From Mycobacterium sp. (GTDB lineage: Bacteria > Actinomycetota > Actinomycetes > Mycobacteriales > Mycobacteriaceae): DNA of 7,960 bases. This document shows, piece by piece, positions 1-5,949 of this stretch. The position numbers and the translations under genes were made by a program. The DNA is taken from positions 1 through 7,960 of the forward strand of contig JAQTVU010000082.1 in the NCBI GenBank assembly GCA_028706695.1. Reading direction: 5' to 3'. Within the stretch, counting starts at the first letter, position 1; each line of letters begins with the position of its first letter. A model generated the notes under the pieces. It made no database searches and had not been told where the DNA came from. It saw only the letters and a list, made by a program, of their open reading frames with translations.

Positions 1-51
1 CAGCACTTTGAGCCGGCCCGCGGAGGCCGACCCCAGCACCAATCGGGTCAT
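1..51 (-). CDS. maf: Maf-family nucleotide pyrophosphatase, N-terminal fragment (cut by window edge)
   Basis: Read on the minus strand from the ATG at 51-49, the 17 visible codons give MTRLVLGSASAGRLKVL. This is the typical N-terminus of Maf/YhdE proteins, whose opening V-L-(G/A)-S-x-S-x-x-R motif is part of the nucleotide-binding site. Members hydrolyse non-canonical nucleoside triphosphates such as dTTP, UTP or modified bases, and are linked to septum control. The rest lies beyond the left edge. Its ATG overlaps the accE5 TGA (ATGA, 48-51), so it is probably translationally coupled to accD5-accE5. The same gene follows accE5 in M. tuberculosis (Rv3282). Identity is inferred from a short stretch plus gene order. 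Confidence 0.8.
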   Translation of the reverse strand, partial: MTRLVLGSASAGRLKVL

Positions 52-290
52 CGCTGCAGGCGCCGCAGGTGGGTCAGTTGCTGCATGGTGAGCCGTTGGT
101 AGTTGGACATGCTGAACCGCAACCGGTCCACCGGAAGCCCCCAGCGGGTGCGCTCGGCTGGCGCCGGCACGGGCGCACCGCCGGCGCCGGCCAGCGCGGC
201 GACCAGCGCGGCGAGCTCGCGGGCGGTCGGGGTGCCCTTGAGGATCCGGATGTGCGGCTCCGGCGGCCGGGCGGCATCGGCATTCGTCAC
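48..290 (-). CDS. accE5: Acyl-CoA carboxylase epsilon subunit AccE5 (short form)
   Basis: An 80-residue protein starting at GTG 290-288, whose GTGA overlaps the TGA of accD5 and ends with TGA at 50-48 overlapping maf. It is the small epsilon subunit found in actinobacterial acyl-CoA carboxylases, which strengthens association of the AccD5 carboxyltransferase core with the biotinylated alpha subunit AccA3. Family hallmarks visible are EPHIRILKGTPTARELAAL at residues 11-29 and TRWGLPVDRLRF at 48-59, with a basic, Gln-rich C-terminus. The M. tuberculosis protein, as I recall it, is about 177 residues with a long repetitive N-terminal extension. Here that extension is absent, and since the start sits on the accD5 stop there is no room for it unless it overlaps accD5. 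No strong Shine-Dalgarno is visible, so coupling to accD5 is likely. Confidence 0.88.
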   Translation of the reverse strand: MTNADAARPPEPHIRILKGTPTARELAALVAALAGAGGAPVPAPAERTRWGLPVDRLRFSMSNYQRLTMQQLTHLRRLQR

Positions 291-1936
291 AGCGGGATGT
301 TTCCGTGCTTCTTCGGGGGCAGGTGGGAGACCTTGCGTTCCAGCAGCCGCAGCGCCGCGCCGATGTAGCCGCGGGTGTGCGACGGCGGGATGACCGCGTC
401 GACGTAACCCCGCTCGGCGGCGATGTAGGGGTTGACGAGGGTGTCCTCGTACTCCTGCTGCAGCTGCAGGCGCAGCGCATCGACATCGCGGCCGGCCTCG
501 GCCGCCTCCTTCAGCTGCTTGCGGTAGACGAATCCGACCGCACCGGAGGCGCCCATCACCGCGATCTGGGCGGTCGGCCAGGCGATGTTGACGTCGCAGC
601 CCATGTCCTTGGAGCCCATGACGCAGTAGGCGCCGCCGTAGGCCTTGCGGGTGATGACGGTGATCTTGGGGACGGTCGCCTCGCCGTAGGCATACAGCAG
701 CTTGGCGCCGCGGCGGATGATGCCGTTGTACTCCTGGCCGGTGCCCGGCAGGAAGCCGGGAACGTCGACCAGCATCACGATCGGGACGTTGAAGCAGTCG
801 CAGGTCCGCACGAAGCGGGCCGCTTTCTCCGCGGCGTCGATGTCCAGGCAGCCGGCGAAGTGCGTGGGCTGGTTGGCCACGATCCCGACCGGCCGGCCGT
901 CGATGCGGCCGAAGCCGACCACGACGTTTTGGGCATATCCGTTCTGGATCTCCAGGAACTCGTCGTCGTCGAGAATGCGGGTGATCGCCTCGTGCATGTC
1001 GTAGGGCTGGTTGGGCGAGTCCGGGATGAGCGTGTCCAGCTCGAGGTCCTCGGCGGTGAGGTTCTCCTCGATGGCGCCCTCGGGCACCGGCTGGGCGTAG
1101 CGGGGCGGGTCGGTGGCGTTGTTGGGCGGCAGGTAGCTCAGCAGGTCCCGCACCCAGTCGAAGGCGTCCTGCTCGCCGGAGGCGACGTAGTGGGCGGTAC
1201 CGGACTTGACCATGTGGGTGTGGGCGCCGCCGAGCTCTTCCATCGTGACGTCCTCGCCGGTGACGGTCTTGATGACGTCGGGCCCGGTGATGAACATCTG
1301 GCTGGTCTGGTCGACCATCACCACGAAGTCGGTCAGGGCGGGGGAGTAGACGTGTCCGCCCGCCGCCGCGCCCATGATCAGCGAGATCTGCGGGATGACG
1401 CCGGAAGCCAGGATGTTGTTGCGGAAGATGCGGCTGTAGAGGCCCAGCGAGACGACGCCCTCCTGGATGCGCGCGCCCGCACCGTCGTTGATGCCGATGA
1501 GCGGACGGCCGGTCTTGATCGCCAGCTCCTGAACCTTGACGATCTTCTCGCCGTACACCTCGCCCAGGCTGCCGCCGAACACCGTGGCGTCTTGGCTGAA
1601 GATGCACACGTCACGGCCGTCGACGGTGCCGTAGCCGGTCACCACGCCGTCGCCGAGCGGGCGGTTGTTCTCCAGCCCGAAGTTCTTGCTGCGGTGCCGG
1701 GCCAGCGCGTCGAACTCGACGAAGGAGTCCTCGTCCAGCAGCGCAAGGATGCGCTCGCGGGCGGTCAGCTTGCCCTTGGCGTGCACCTTCTCGACGGCGC
1801 CCGCGCCGACCGGGTGCAGCGACTGCTCCCGGCGCTTGTGCAGCTCGGCCAGTTTGCCCGTGGTGGTGTGGATGTCGATGGTGTGCTCGCTTGCGGGCTC
1901 CGCGGAATGGGCCGAGCGGTCGGTAACGCTTGTCAT
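287..1936 (-). CDS. accD5: Acyl-CoA (propionyl-CoA) carboxylase carboxyltransferase beta subunit AccD5
   Basis: A 549-residue crotonase-fold carboxyltransferase that moves carboxyl from carboxybiotin on AccA3 to acyl-CoA, mainly propionyl-CoA giving methylmalonyl-CoA for methyl-branched lipids. The N-domain holds GAGARIQEG (152-160) and the first oxyanion-hole motif AAGGHVYSPAL (191-201). The C-domain holds QPTHFAGCLD (356-365), DVPGFLPGT (391-399) and the second oxyanion motif GGAYCVMGSK (434-443). Cys438 sits where Streptomyces PccB has its acyl-specificity Asp, as in mycobacterial AccD5. The start is set at ATG 1936, giving MTSVTDRSAH as in the M. tuberculosis protein. An in-frame start 21 bases further out (1957) would lie upstream of the promoter motif, with no homology. 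A TACCAT -10 motif lies 8 bases before the ATG and no Shine-Dalgarno is present, suggesting a leaderless mRNA. accE5 overlaps the stop, and birA is divergent. Confidence 0.96.
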   Translation of the reverse strand: MTSVTDRSAHSAEPASEHTIDIHTTTGKLAELHKRREQSLHPVGAGAVEKVHAKGKLTARERILALLDEDSFVEFDALARHRSKNFGLENNRPLGDGVVTGYGTVDGRDVCIFSQDATVFGGSLGEVYGEKIVKVQELAIKTGRPLIGINDGAGARIQEGVVSLGLYSRIFRNNILASGVIPQISLIMGAAAGGHVYSPALTDFVVMVDQTSQMFITGPDVIKTVTGEDVTMEELGGAHTHMVKSGTAHYVASGEQDAFDWVRDLLSYLPPNNATDPPRYAQPVPEGAIEENLTAEDLELDTLIPDSPNQPYDMHEAITRILDDDEFLEIQNGYAQNVVVGFGRIDGRPVGIVANQPTHFAGCLDIDAAEKAARFVRTCDCFNVPIVMLVDVPGFLPGTGQEYNGIIRRGAKLLYAYGEATVPKITVITRKAYGGAYCVMGSKDMGCDVNIAWPTAQIAVMGASGAVGFVYRKQLKEAAEAGRDVDALRLQLQQEYEDTLVNPYIAAERGYVDAVIPPSHTRGYIGAALRLLERKVSHLPPKKHGNIPL

Positions 1937-1944
1937 GGCAGTCG

Positions 1945-1950
1945 ATGGTA
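1945..1950 (-). promoter_or_regulatory. Predicted -10 element of accD5 (leaderless)
   Basis: On the minus strand the hexamer reads TACCAT and fits the mycobacterial SigA -10 pattern TANNNT. Its last T is 8 bases before the accD5 ATG (eight intervening bases), so transcription would start within a base or two of the start codon. No Shine-Dalgarno lies between. Predicted from pattern only. Confidence 0.5.
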
Positions 1951-1973
1951 TCGGCACCGCCCGCGCCGGTGTT

Positions 1974-1979
1974 TAGGCT
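1974..1979 (+). promoter_or_regulatory. Predicted -10 element of birA (leaderless)
   Basis: TAGGCT fits TANNNT and ends 7 bases before the GTG at 1987, placing the expected transcription start at about 1986-1987. This supports the GTG as start and a leaderless message. It lies back to back with the accD5 -10, the two hexamers being separated by 23 bp. Confidence 0.5.
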
Positions 1980-1986
1980 GGGCCGG

Positions 1987-2790
1987 GTGGGCGACCGCGA
2001 GCGGCTCAGGACACCGTTGGACGGGGCCGCGTTGCGGGCCGAGCTGGTCGGTGCCGGGCTGGGCTGGCGCCGTCTCGACGTCGTCGAGCAGACCGGCTCC
2101 ACCAACGCCGACCTGCTGGCGCGGGCGGCGGCCGGGGAAGACGTGGCCGGAGCGGTGCTCATCGCCGAGCACCAGACCGCCGGCCGCGGACGTCACGGCC
2201 GTGGCTGGTCGGCCAGTCCGCGGGCCCAGCTGACGATGTCGTTCGGTGTCAGCGTCGTCGACGTCCCCGCGGTGGGGTGGGGCTGGCTGTCGCTGGCCAC
2301 CGGTGTGGCGGTGGTGGACGCGGTGGCGGCCGTGACGGGGATCCAGGCGCACCTGAAGTGGCCCAACGACGTCATGGCCGATGGCCGCAAACTGGCCGGC
2401 GTCCTCGCCGAGGTGGCGCGGCCCGTCGTGGTGATCGGCCTAGGGCTCAACGTCACCCAGGCCCCGGAAGAGGTCGACGGCCCCAATGCGACCTCGCTGC
2501 TCGACCTCGGCGTGGCCATATCCGACCGCGCAGAACTGGTGCGTGCGCTGCTGCGCGAGCTGGGCGGGCGGATCGTCGGGTGGCGGGCCGCCCGCGGGGC
2601 CGACTGGTCGCTGGCCGCCGACTACCGGGCACGCAGCCTGACGATCGGCGCCCGCGTGCGGGTCGAGCTGCCCGGCGGCCGGCAAATCGTCGGCACCGCG
2701 AGCGGCGTCGACGACCAGGGCAGGCTGTGCCTGGAAACCGGCGCGGAAACCGTCGTGGTGTCGGCCGCCGACGTGGTGCATCTGCGATAG
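1987..2790 (+). CDS. birA: Biotin--[acetyl-CoA-carboxylase] ligase BirA (class I, no DNA-binding domain)
   Basis: A 267-residue biotin protein ligase: it makes biotinyl-5'-AMP and transfers biotin to the acceptor lysine of biotin carrier domains, here expected to be AccA3 and other AccA subunits and pyruvate carboxylase. Visible motifs are TGSTN (36-40), the biotin/AMP-binding loop EHQTAGRGRHGRGW (61-74), KWPNDV (124-129), KLAGVLAE (135-142) and GLGLNV (151-156). A C-terminal BPL_C domain spans about 218-267. No N-terminal helix-turn-helix is present, so unlike E. coli BirA it should not act as a repressor. GTG 1987 gives VGDRERLRTPLD, aligning with the M. tuberculosis N-terminus. An in-frame ATG at 1930 would read across both promoter motifs and into accD5. 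Divergence from accD5 puts the ligase beside the enzyme it serves. Confidence 0.95.
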   Translation: MGDRERLRTPLDGAALRAELVGAGLGWRRLDVVEQTGSTNADLLARAAAGEDVAGAVLIAEHQTAGRGRHGRGWSASPRAQLTMSFGVSVVDVPAVGWGWLSLATGVAVVDAVAAVTGIQAHLKWPNDVMADGRKLAGVLAEVARPVVVIGLGLNVTQAPEEVDGPNATSLLDLGVAISDRAELVRALLRELGGRIVGWRAARGADWSLAADYRARSLTIGARVRVELPGGRQIVGTASGVDDQGRLCLETGAETVVVSAADVVHLR

Positions 2791-2800
2791 CTCCAGGCGT

Positions 2801-2880
2801 GCCGACGGCTGCCGACGGCTGCGGACAGCTACGGACAGCTGCGGACGGCTGCGGACGGCTGCGGACGGCTGCCGACAGCT
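2801..2880 (+). repeat. Eight-copy 10-bp tandem array between birA and the PH-domain gene
   Basis: Eight head-to-tail 10-bp units in perfect register. Consensus is GCGGACGGCT, with variants GCCGACGGCT (units 1, 2), GCGGACAGCT (3), ACGGACAGCT (4) and GCCGACAGCT (8); units 5-7 are identical. All variation falls at unit positions 1, 3 and 7. The array begins 10 bases after the birA stop and ends on the first base of the predicted -10 of the next gene. It therefore fills that promoter's -35 and upstream region and could vary in copy number. Its period is close to one DNA helical turn. Confidence 0.95.
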
Positions 2881-2885
2881 AATGT
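2880..2885 (+). promoter_or_regulatory. Predicted -10 element of the PH-domain membrane protein gene (leaderless)
   Basis: TAATGT fits TANNNT and ends 7 bases before the ATG at 2893, giving an expected transcription start at about 2892-2893. The first T is also the last base of the 10-bp array. No good -35 hexamer is visible inside the array. The GCGGGG at 2886-2891 lies only one base from the ATG, too near to serve as a ribosome binding site. Confidence 0.5.
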
Positions 2886-2892
2886 CGCGGGG

Positions 2893-3426
2893 ATGGGCTA
2901 CCCCGACAACGCGCTGGCCGTCGGCGAGCAGGTGGTGTTGCACCGCCATCCGCATTGGAAGCGGTTGATCCGGCCGGTGACGGTGTTCATCCTGGCGACC
3001 GCGGTGGCGTCCTTCGGGTCGGGGTACCTCAACTCGACGCACTGGCAGCAGGTGGCCAAAAACGTCGTCTACGGCGTCATCTGGGGCATCTGGCTGGTGG
3101 TGGTCGGCTGGCTCACCATCTGGCCGTTCCTGGGCTGGCTCACCACCCACTTCGTGGTCACCAACCGGCGCGTGATGTTTCGGCACGGGCTGCTGACCCG
3201 CAGCGGTGTGGACATCGCGTTGGCGCGCATCAACAGCGTGGAGTTTCATGACCGGCTGGTCGAGCGAATTTTCCGCAGCGGGACGCTGATCGTCGAATCG
3301 GCGTCACAAGACCCGCTGGAGTTCTATGACCTTCCGCGCCTGCGCGATGTGCACGCGCTGCTGTATCACGAGGTTTTCGACACCCTAGGCCCGGACACCC
3401 CGGGCCCGGAGGAATCGCCGTCCTGA
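2893..3426 (+). CDS. Two-pass membrane protein with bacterial PH (DUF304/YdbS-like) domain
   Basis: A 177-residue protein orthologous by position and sequence to M. tuberculosis Rv3278c. A short cytoplasmic N-terminus (GEQVVLHRHPHWKRLIRP, 11-28) leads into two hydrophobic segments at about 29-45 and 58-82. A bPH2 domain at about 84-160 carries the family pattern HFVVTNRRVMFRHGLLTR (86-103), then a DIALARINSVEF strand region, then a strand with GTLIVESASQ (130-139). The C-terminal tail (165-177) is Pro/Glu/Ser-rich and probably disordered. The molecular role is unknown. Related domains are thought to serve membrane-associated assembly or envelope stress functions. The start is fixed by the TAATGT -10 only 7 bases before the ATG. 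Its 3' end overlaps gtrA on the opposite strand by 61 bp. Co-transcription with birA across the repeat array is possible. Confidence 0.9.
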   Translation: MGYPDNALAVGEQVVLHRHPHWKRLIRPVTVFILATAVASFGSGYLNSTHWQQVAKNVVYGVIWGIWLVVVGWLTIWPFLGWLTTHFVVTNRRVMFRHGLLTRSGVDIALARINSVEFHDRLVERIFRSGTLIVESASQDPLEFYDLPRLRDVHALLYHEVFDTLGPDTPGPEESPS

Positions 3427-4040
3427 GCCGAACGGCCGGCTTTGCTGCGCCAGGAGCGCAGCAACGTGACATTGCCGCCCTCGATGGTGTCTTCCAAGAC
3501 TTCGGCGATGCCGCCGGCCGTGAGGGCCGACTCCAGCGCCTTGTCGGGATTGCGGGCGAACTCGTCGGGAAACACCCAACGGCGGAACGCCCAGAAACGG
3601 AACGCCATCTGCAGCAGGTTGCCGACGATGTAGGCCGAGACGAAATCCGCGATGTTCTCCACCGTCAGGGACACCATCGGCTCCCGCAACTGCAGGACGT
3701 AGCTGGAAAACCACAGCGGCGCCATGCTCAGCAATACCCCCACACCGCTGAAGGCGAAGAACAGCAACGCCTCGTGGTGGCGTTCACGGCCGCCGCGGCC
3801 GCGAAAGCTCCACTCGCGGTTGAGCACGTAGGAGGCGATGACGGCGACGATGCCCGCGATCACCTTGGCGGTCACCGGCTTGCTGTCGAGAATCGTCAGC
3901 TTCAGCGTGTAGAAAATCGCCGAGTCGATGACGAAGGTGGTGCCGCCGACGATCGCGAATTTGATCAGCTCGTGATGGCGCTGCGCACAGGGCTGAAAAA
4001 CTGCGGGCATACGCGCAATCGTGGCTTCGGCGAAGGGCAC
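3366..4040 (-). CDS. GtrA-family polytopic membrane protein
   Basis: A 224-residue protein with four hydrophobic segments at about 26-48, 56-75, 90-117 and 124-148, typical of GtrA (PF04138). Members help move or flip lipid-linked sugars or glycans across the membrane. Hallmarks are KFAIVGGTTFVIDS (27-40) in helix 1, the loop motif YVLNREWSF (71-79) after helix 2, and its second-half echo FRFWAFRRWVF (147-157). A cytoplasmic-looking tail of about 65 residues follows. It matches M. tuberculosis Rv3277. The chosen GTG at 4040 has a TACACT -10 motif 8 bases upstream. An in-frame ATG at 4010 would give 214 residues and keep all helices. The last 61 bp overlap the PH-domain gene tail to tail. The transported substrate cannot be told from sequence. 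Confidence 0.88.
   Translation of the reverse strand: MPFAEATIARMPAVFQPCAQRHHELIKFAIVGGTTFVIDSAIFYTLKLTILDSKPVTAKVIAGIVAVIASYVLNREWSFRGRGGRERHHEALLFFAFSGVGVLLSMAPLWFSSYVLQLREPMVSLTVENIADFVSAYIVGNLLQMAFRFWAFRRWVFPDEFARNPDKALESALTAGGIAEVLEDTIEGGNVTLLRSWRSKAGRSAQDGDSSGPGVSGPRVSKTS
3388..3406. terminator. GC-rich hairpin in the convergent overlap (possible two-way terminator)
   Basis: GGCCCGG at 3388-3394 pairs perfectly with CCGGGCC at 3400-3406 around a 5-base loop, inside the region where the PH-domain gene and gtrA converge and overlap. No T-tract follows on either strand, so it is not a classical intrinsic terminator. Mycobacterial hairpins without U-tracts have been proposed to terminate. 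The hairpin lies within the coding sequence of both genes, which weakens the call. Confidence 0.25.
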
Positions 4041-4048
4041 AACAGGTC

Positions 4049-4054
4049 AGTGTA
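4049..4054 (-). promoter_or_regulatory. Predicted -10 element of the gtrA-family gene (near-leaderless)
   Basis: On the minus strand the hexamer is TACACT (TANNNT). Eight bases separate it from the GTG at 4040, so the message would begin within about 0-2 bases of that codon. This supports GTG 4040 over the inner ATG at 4010. Confidence 0.45.
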
Positions 4055-4137
4055 CGGATGGACGCAAAAACGACGCAAAATGGTACATAACGATTGGGTC
4101 TCACGGCGGTCACCGCTCGCCGCGGCGCCGTGACACC

Positions 4138-5400
4138 ATGATGGCCGTGCCGACTACCCGAACCGCGCAGACCGCCCCCCGCGTCGCGATGGTCGGCGGT
4201 GGCCAACTCGCCCGCATGACACACCAGGCCGCGATCGCGCTGGGCCAGACGCTGCGGGTGCTGGCCACCGCCCCCGGGGAATCGGCCGCGCAGGTCACCC
4301 CGGACGTCGTGATCGGCTCGCACCTCGACCTGGCAGACCTGCGCCGCCTGGCCGCCGGGGCCGACGCGCTGACGTTCGACCACGAACACGTGCCCACCGA
4401 TCTGCTGGAGAAGCTGGTCGCCGAGGGCGTCAACGTCGCGCCCCCGCCGCAGGCGCTGGTGCACGCGCAGGACAAGCTCGTCATGCGGCGGCGGCTGGAG
4501 GAGCTCGGGGCACCCGTGCCGCGCTACGCGCTCGTGGAAAGCATCGACGACCTGGACGCGTTCGCCCGGCGCAACGGCGGTCCGATGGTGGTCAAAGCGG
4601 TCCGCGGCGGATACGACGGGCGGGGCGTGTGGATGACGCGTGACCTCGCGCACGCCCGTGAAATCGCCCTCGGTGCCCTATCCGACGGGGTGCCGGTGCT
4701 GGTCGAGGAGCGGGTTGCGCTGCGCCGCGAGCTCTCGGCGCTGGTGGCGCGCTCCCCGTTCGGCCAGGGCGCGGCGTGGCCGGTGGTCGAGACGGTGCAG
4801 CGGGACGGGATCTGCGTGGTGGTGATCGCGCCGGCGCCGCAGCTGTCCGACGAGCTGGCCGGCGCCGCGCAGCGGCTGGCGCTGCGGGTGGCCGCCGAGC
4901 TGGGCGTGGTGGGTGTGCTCGCGGTGGAACTGTTCGAGACCACCGACGGCGCGCTGCTGGTCAACGAGCTGGCCATGCGACCGCACAACTCCGGGCACTG
5001 GACCATGGACGGGTCGCGCACCAGCCAGTTCGAGCAGCACCTGCGCGCGGTGCTGGACTACCCGCTCGGCGCCACCGACGCGGTCGCGCCGGTGACGGTG
5101 ATGGCCAACGTGCTGGGCGCCGCGCAGCGGCCCGCGATGACCGTCGACGAGCGGCTGCACCATCTGTTCGCCCGGATGCCCGAGGTGCGGGTGCACCTCT
5201 ACGGCAAAGCCGAGCGTCCCGGCCGCAAGGTCGGACACCTCAACATTGTGGGCACCGACATGGCGGGCACCAACACTGTGGGCACCGACATGGCGGCGGT
5301 GGCCGGGCTGCGGGCGCGCGCGGAGCTGGCGGCACACTGGTTGTCGCATGCGCAGTGGACGGACGAATGGGACCCGCATCGGGGGGAGCCGCACACATGA
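4138..5400 (+). CDS. purK: N5-carboxyaminoimidazole ribonucleotide synthase PurK
   Basis: A 420-residue ATP-grasp enzyme converting AIR, ATP and bicarbonate to N5-CAIR in de novo purine synthesis. It shows the N-terminal motif VGGGQLARM (19-27), the ATP-grasp segment VVKAVRGGYDGRGVW (151-165), AVELFETTDGALLVNELAMR (262-281) with metal/ATP-binding Glu residues, and RPHNSGHWT (281-289). The start is ATG 4138, immediately followed by a second in-frame ATG at 4141, as in M. tuberculosis (MMAV). The frame is open back to 4021, but that part overlaps the gtrA start and has no homology. No Shine-Dalgarno is seen, and the weak -10 candidate TACATA (4084-4089) is uncertain. Residues 370-389 hold a duplicated decapeptide absent from the M. 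tuberculosis protein as I remember it. The stop overlaps purE. Confidence 0.95.
   Translation: MMAVPTTRTAQTAPRVAMVGGGQLARMTHQAAIALGQTLRVLATAPGESAAQVTPDVVIGSHLDLADLRRLAAGADALTFDHEHVPTDLLEKLVAEGVNVAPPPQALVHAQDKLVMRRRLEELGAPVPRYALVESIDDLDAFARRNGGPMVVKAVRGGYDGRGVWMTRDLAHAREIALGALSDGVPVLVEERVALRRELSALVARSPFGQGAAWPVVETVQRDGICVVVIAPAPQLSDELAGAAQRLALRVAAELGVVGVLAVELFETTDGALLVNELAMRPHNSGHWTMDGSRTSQFEQHLRAVLDYPLGATDAVAPVTVMANVLGAAQRPAMTVDERLHHLFARMPEVRVHLYGKAERPGRKVGHLNIVGTDMAGTNTVGTDMAAVAGLRARAELAAHWLSHAQWTDEWDPHRGEPHT
5241..5300 (+). repeat. In-frame 30-bp tandem duplication inside purK
   Basis: Two adjacent 30-bp copies (5241-5270 and 5271-5300) are nearly identical over their first 25 bases, with one substitution (T to C at copy position 6), and diverge only in the last bases. 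They encode IVGTDMAGTN and TVGTDMAAVA (residues 370-389), near the PurK C-terminus after GRKVGHLN. Being in frame, the duplication lengthens a surface loop without breaking the protein. Confidence 0.9.
5381..5388 (+). promoter_or_regulatory. Shine-Dalgarno of purE inside the purK 3' end
   Basis: GGGGGGAG ends 8 bases before the purE ATG at 5397. It supports independent re-initiation at purE in addition to ATGA coupling with purK. Confidence 0.6.
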
Positions 5401-5930
5401 CCAGACAGCCCCGCGTCGGGGTCATCATGGGCAGCGACAGCGACTGGTCGGTGATGGCCGACGCGGCCGCGGCGCTGGCCGAGTTCGACATTCCCACCGA
5501 GGCTCGGGTGGTGTCGGCGCACCGCACCCCCGCCGTGATGTTCGACTATGCGCGGGCCGCGGCCGACCGCGGCATCGAGGTCATCGTCGCCGGCGCGGGC
5601 GGCGCCGCTCACCTGCCGGGAATGGTCGCCGCCGTCACGCCGCTGCCGGTGATCGGGGTGCCGGTGCCGCTGGCCCGGCTGGACGGCCTCGACTCCCTGC
5701 TGTCGATCGTGCAGATGCCGGCCGGGGTGCCGGTGGCCACGGTCTCCATCGGCGGCGCCCGCAACGCCGGGTTGCTGGCGGTGCGCATCCTCGGGTCGTC
5801 CGACCCGCGGTTGCGGGCCCGGGTCGCCGACGTCCAGGACCGCCTCGCCGGCTCCGTGCACGCCAAGGACGCCGCCGTCCAGCAGCTTCATGAAACCCAG
5901 CGGAGTCGGGGTAACGTTACCGGCGAGTAG
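5397..5930 (+). CDS. purE: N5-carboxyaminoimidazole ribonucleotide mutase PurE (class I)
   Basis: A 177-residue mutase that shifts the carboxyl of N5-CAIR to carbon 4, giving CAIR, the step after PurK. It shows the substrate-phosphate loop VIMGSDSDWSVM (9-20), the SAHRTP motif (40-45) with the conserved active-site His42, AGAGGAAHLPGM (65-76), GVPVPLARLDGLDSLLSIVQMP (87-108) and GVPVATVSIGGARNAGLLA (110-128). This is the class I (bacterial) rather than the class II type. The ATG overlaps the purK stop (ATGA), and a GGGGGGAG Shine-Dalgarno precedes it. The C-terminal tail after about residue 158 is variable in the family. A 12-bp palindrome lies in its last codons, and fadE25 starts 19 bp after the stop. 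Confidence 0.96.
   Translation: MTRQPRVGVIMGSDSDWSVMADAAAALAEFDIPTEARVVSAHRTPAVMFDYARAAADRGIEVIVAGAGGAAHLPGMVAAVTPLPVIGVPVPLARLDGLDSLLSIVQMPAGVPVATVSIGGARNAGLLAVRILGSSDPRLRARVADVQDRLAGSVHAKDAAVQQLHETQRSRGNVTGE
5910..5921. promoter_or_regulatory. Perfect 12-bp palindrome, candidate operator/promoter of fadE25
   Basis: GGTAACGTTACC is a perfect inverted repeat in the final codons of purE, 28 bases before the fadE25 ATG, and is AT-rich compared with its surroundings. It contains TAACGT (5912-5917), which fits a TANNNT -10 element and would start transcription near 5924 with a leader of about 26 nt carrying the Shine-Dalgarno. A dimeric repressor bound here would block that promoter. The regulator is unknown. 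Confidence 0.35.
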
Positions 5931-5936
5931 CGCGCT

Positions 5937-5944
5937 AGGAGGTG
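5937..5944 (+). promoter_or_regulatory. Strong Shine-Dalgarno of fadE25
   Basis: AGGAGGTG is an extended match to the anti-SD and ends 5 bases before ATG 5950. It decides the start: the open frame runs back to an ATG at 5890 inside purE, but that one has no such site. Confidence 0.85.
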
Positions 5945-5949
5945 CAAAG

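Noticed and set aside
48..1607. 519-codon minus-strand open frame covering much of accD5 out of frame
   Set aside because: Only its last 80 codons, in the accE5 frame, are real. The remainder is an Arg/Pro/Ala/Gly-rich shadow of accD5.
305..2233. 642-codon open frame on the plus strand antisense to accD5 and running into birA
   Set aside because: It mirrors accD5 codons and has a composition typical of antisense frames in high-GC DNA (V/L/D/G/A/R-rich, no domain). It also crosses the accD5/birA promoter region.
2801..2880. CRISPR array
   Set aside because: Units are contiguous 10-mers with no spacers, far shorter than CRISPR repeats, and no cas gene is present.
2277..2882. Plus-strand frame whose end reads the 10-bp array as an Ala/Arg/Asp-rich peptide repeat
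   Set aside because: It is a birA shadow in another frame. The peptide periodicity is just the DNA repeat, and no start or domain supports translation.
4776..5396. N-terminal extension of the purE frame back into purK, about 207 codons
   Set aside because: The extension is a low-complexity shadow of purK. The ATG at 5397 with its Shine-Dalgarno and the PurE family N-terminus fix the start.
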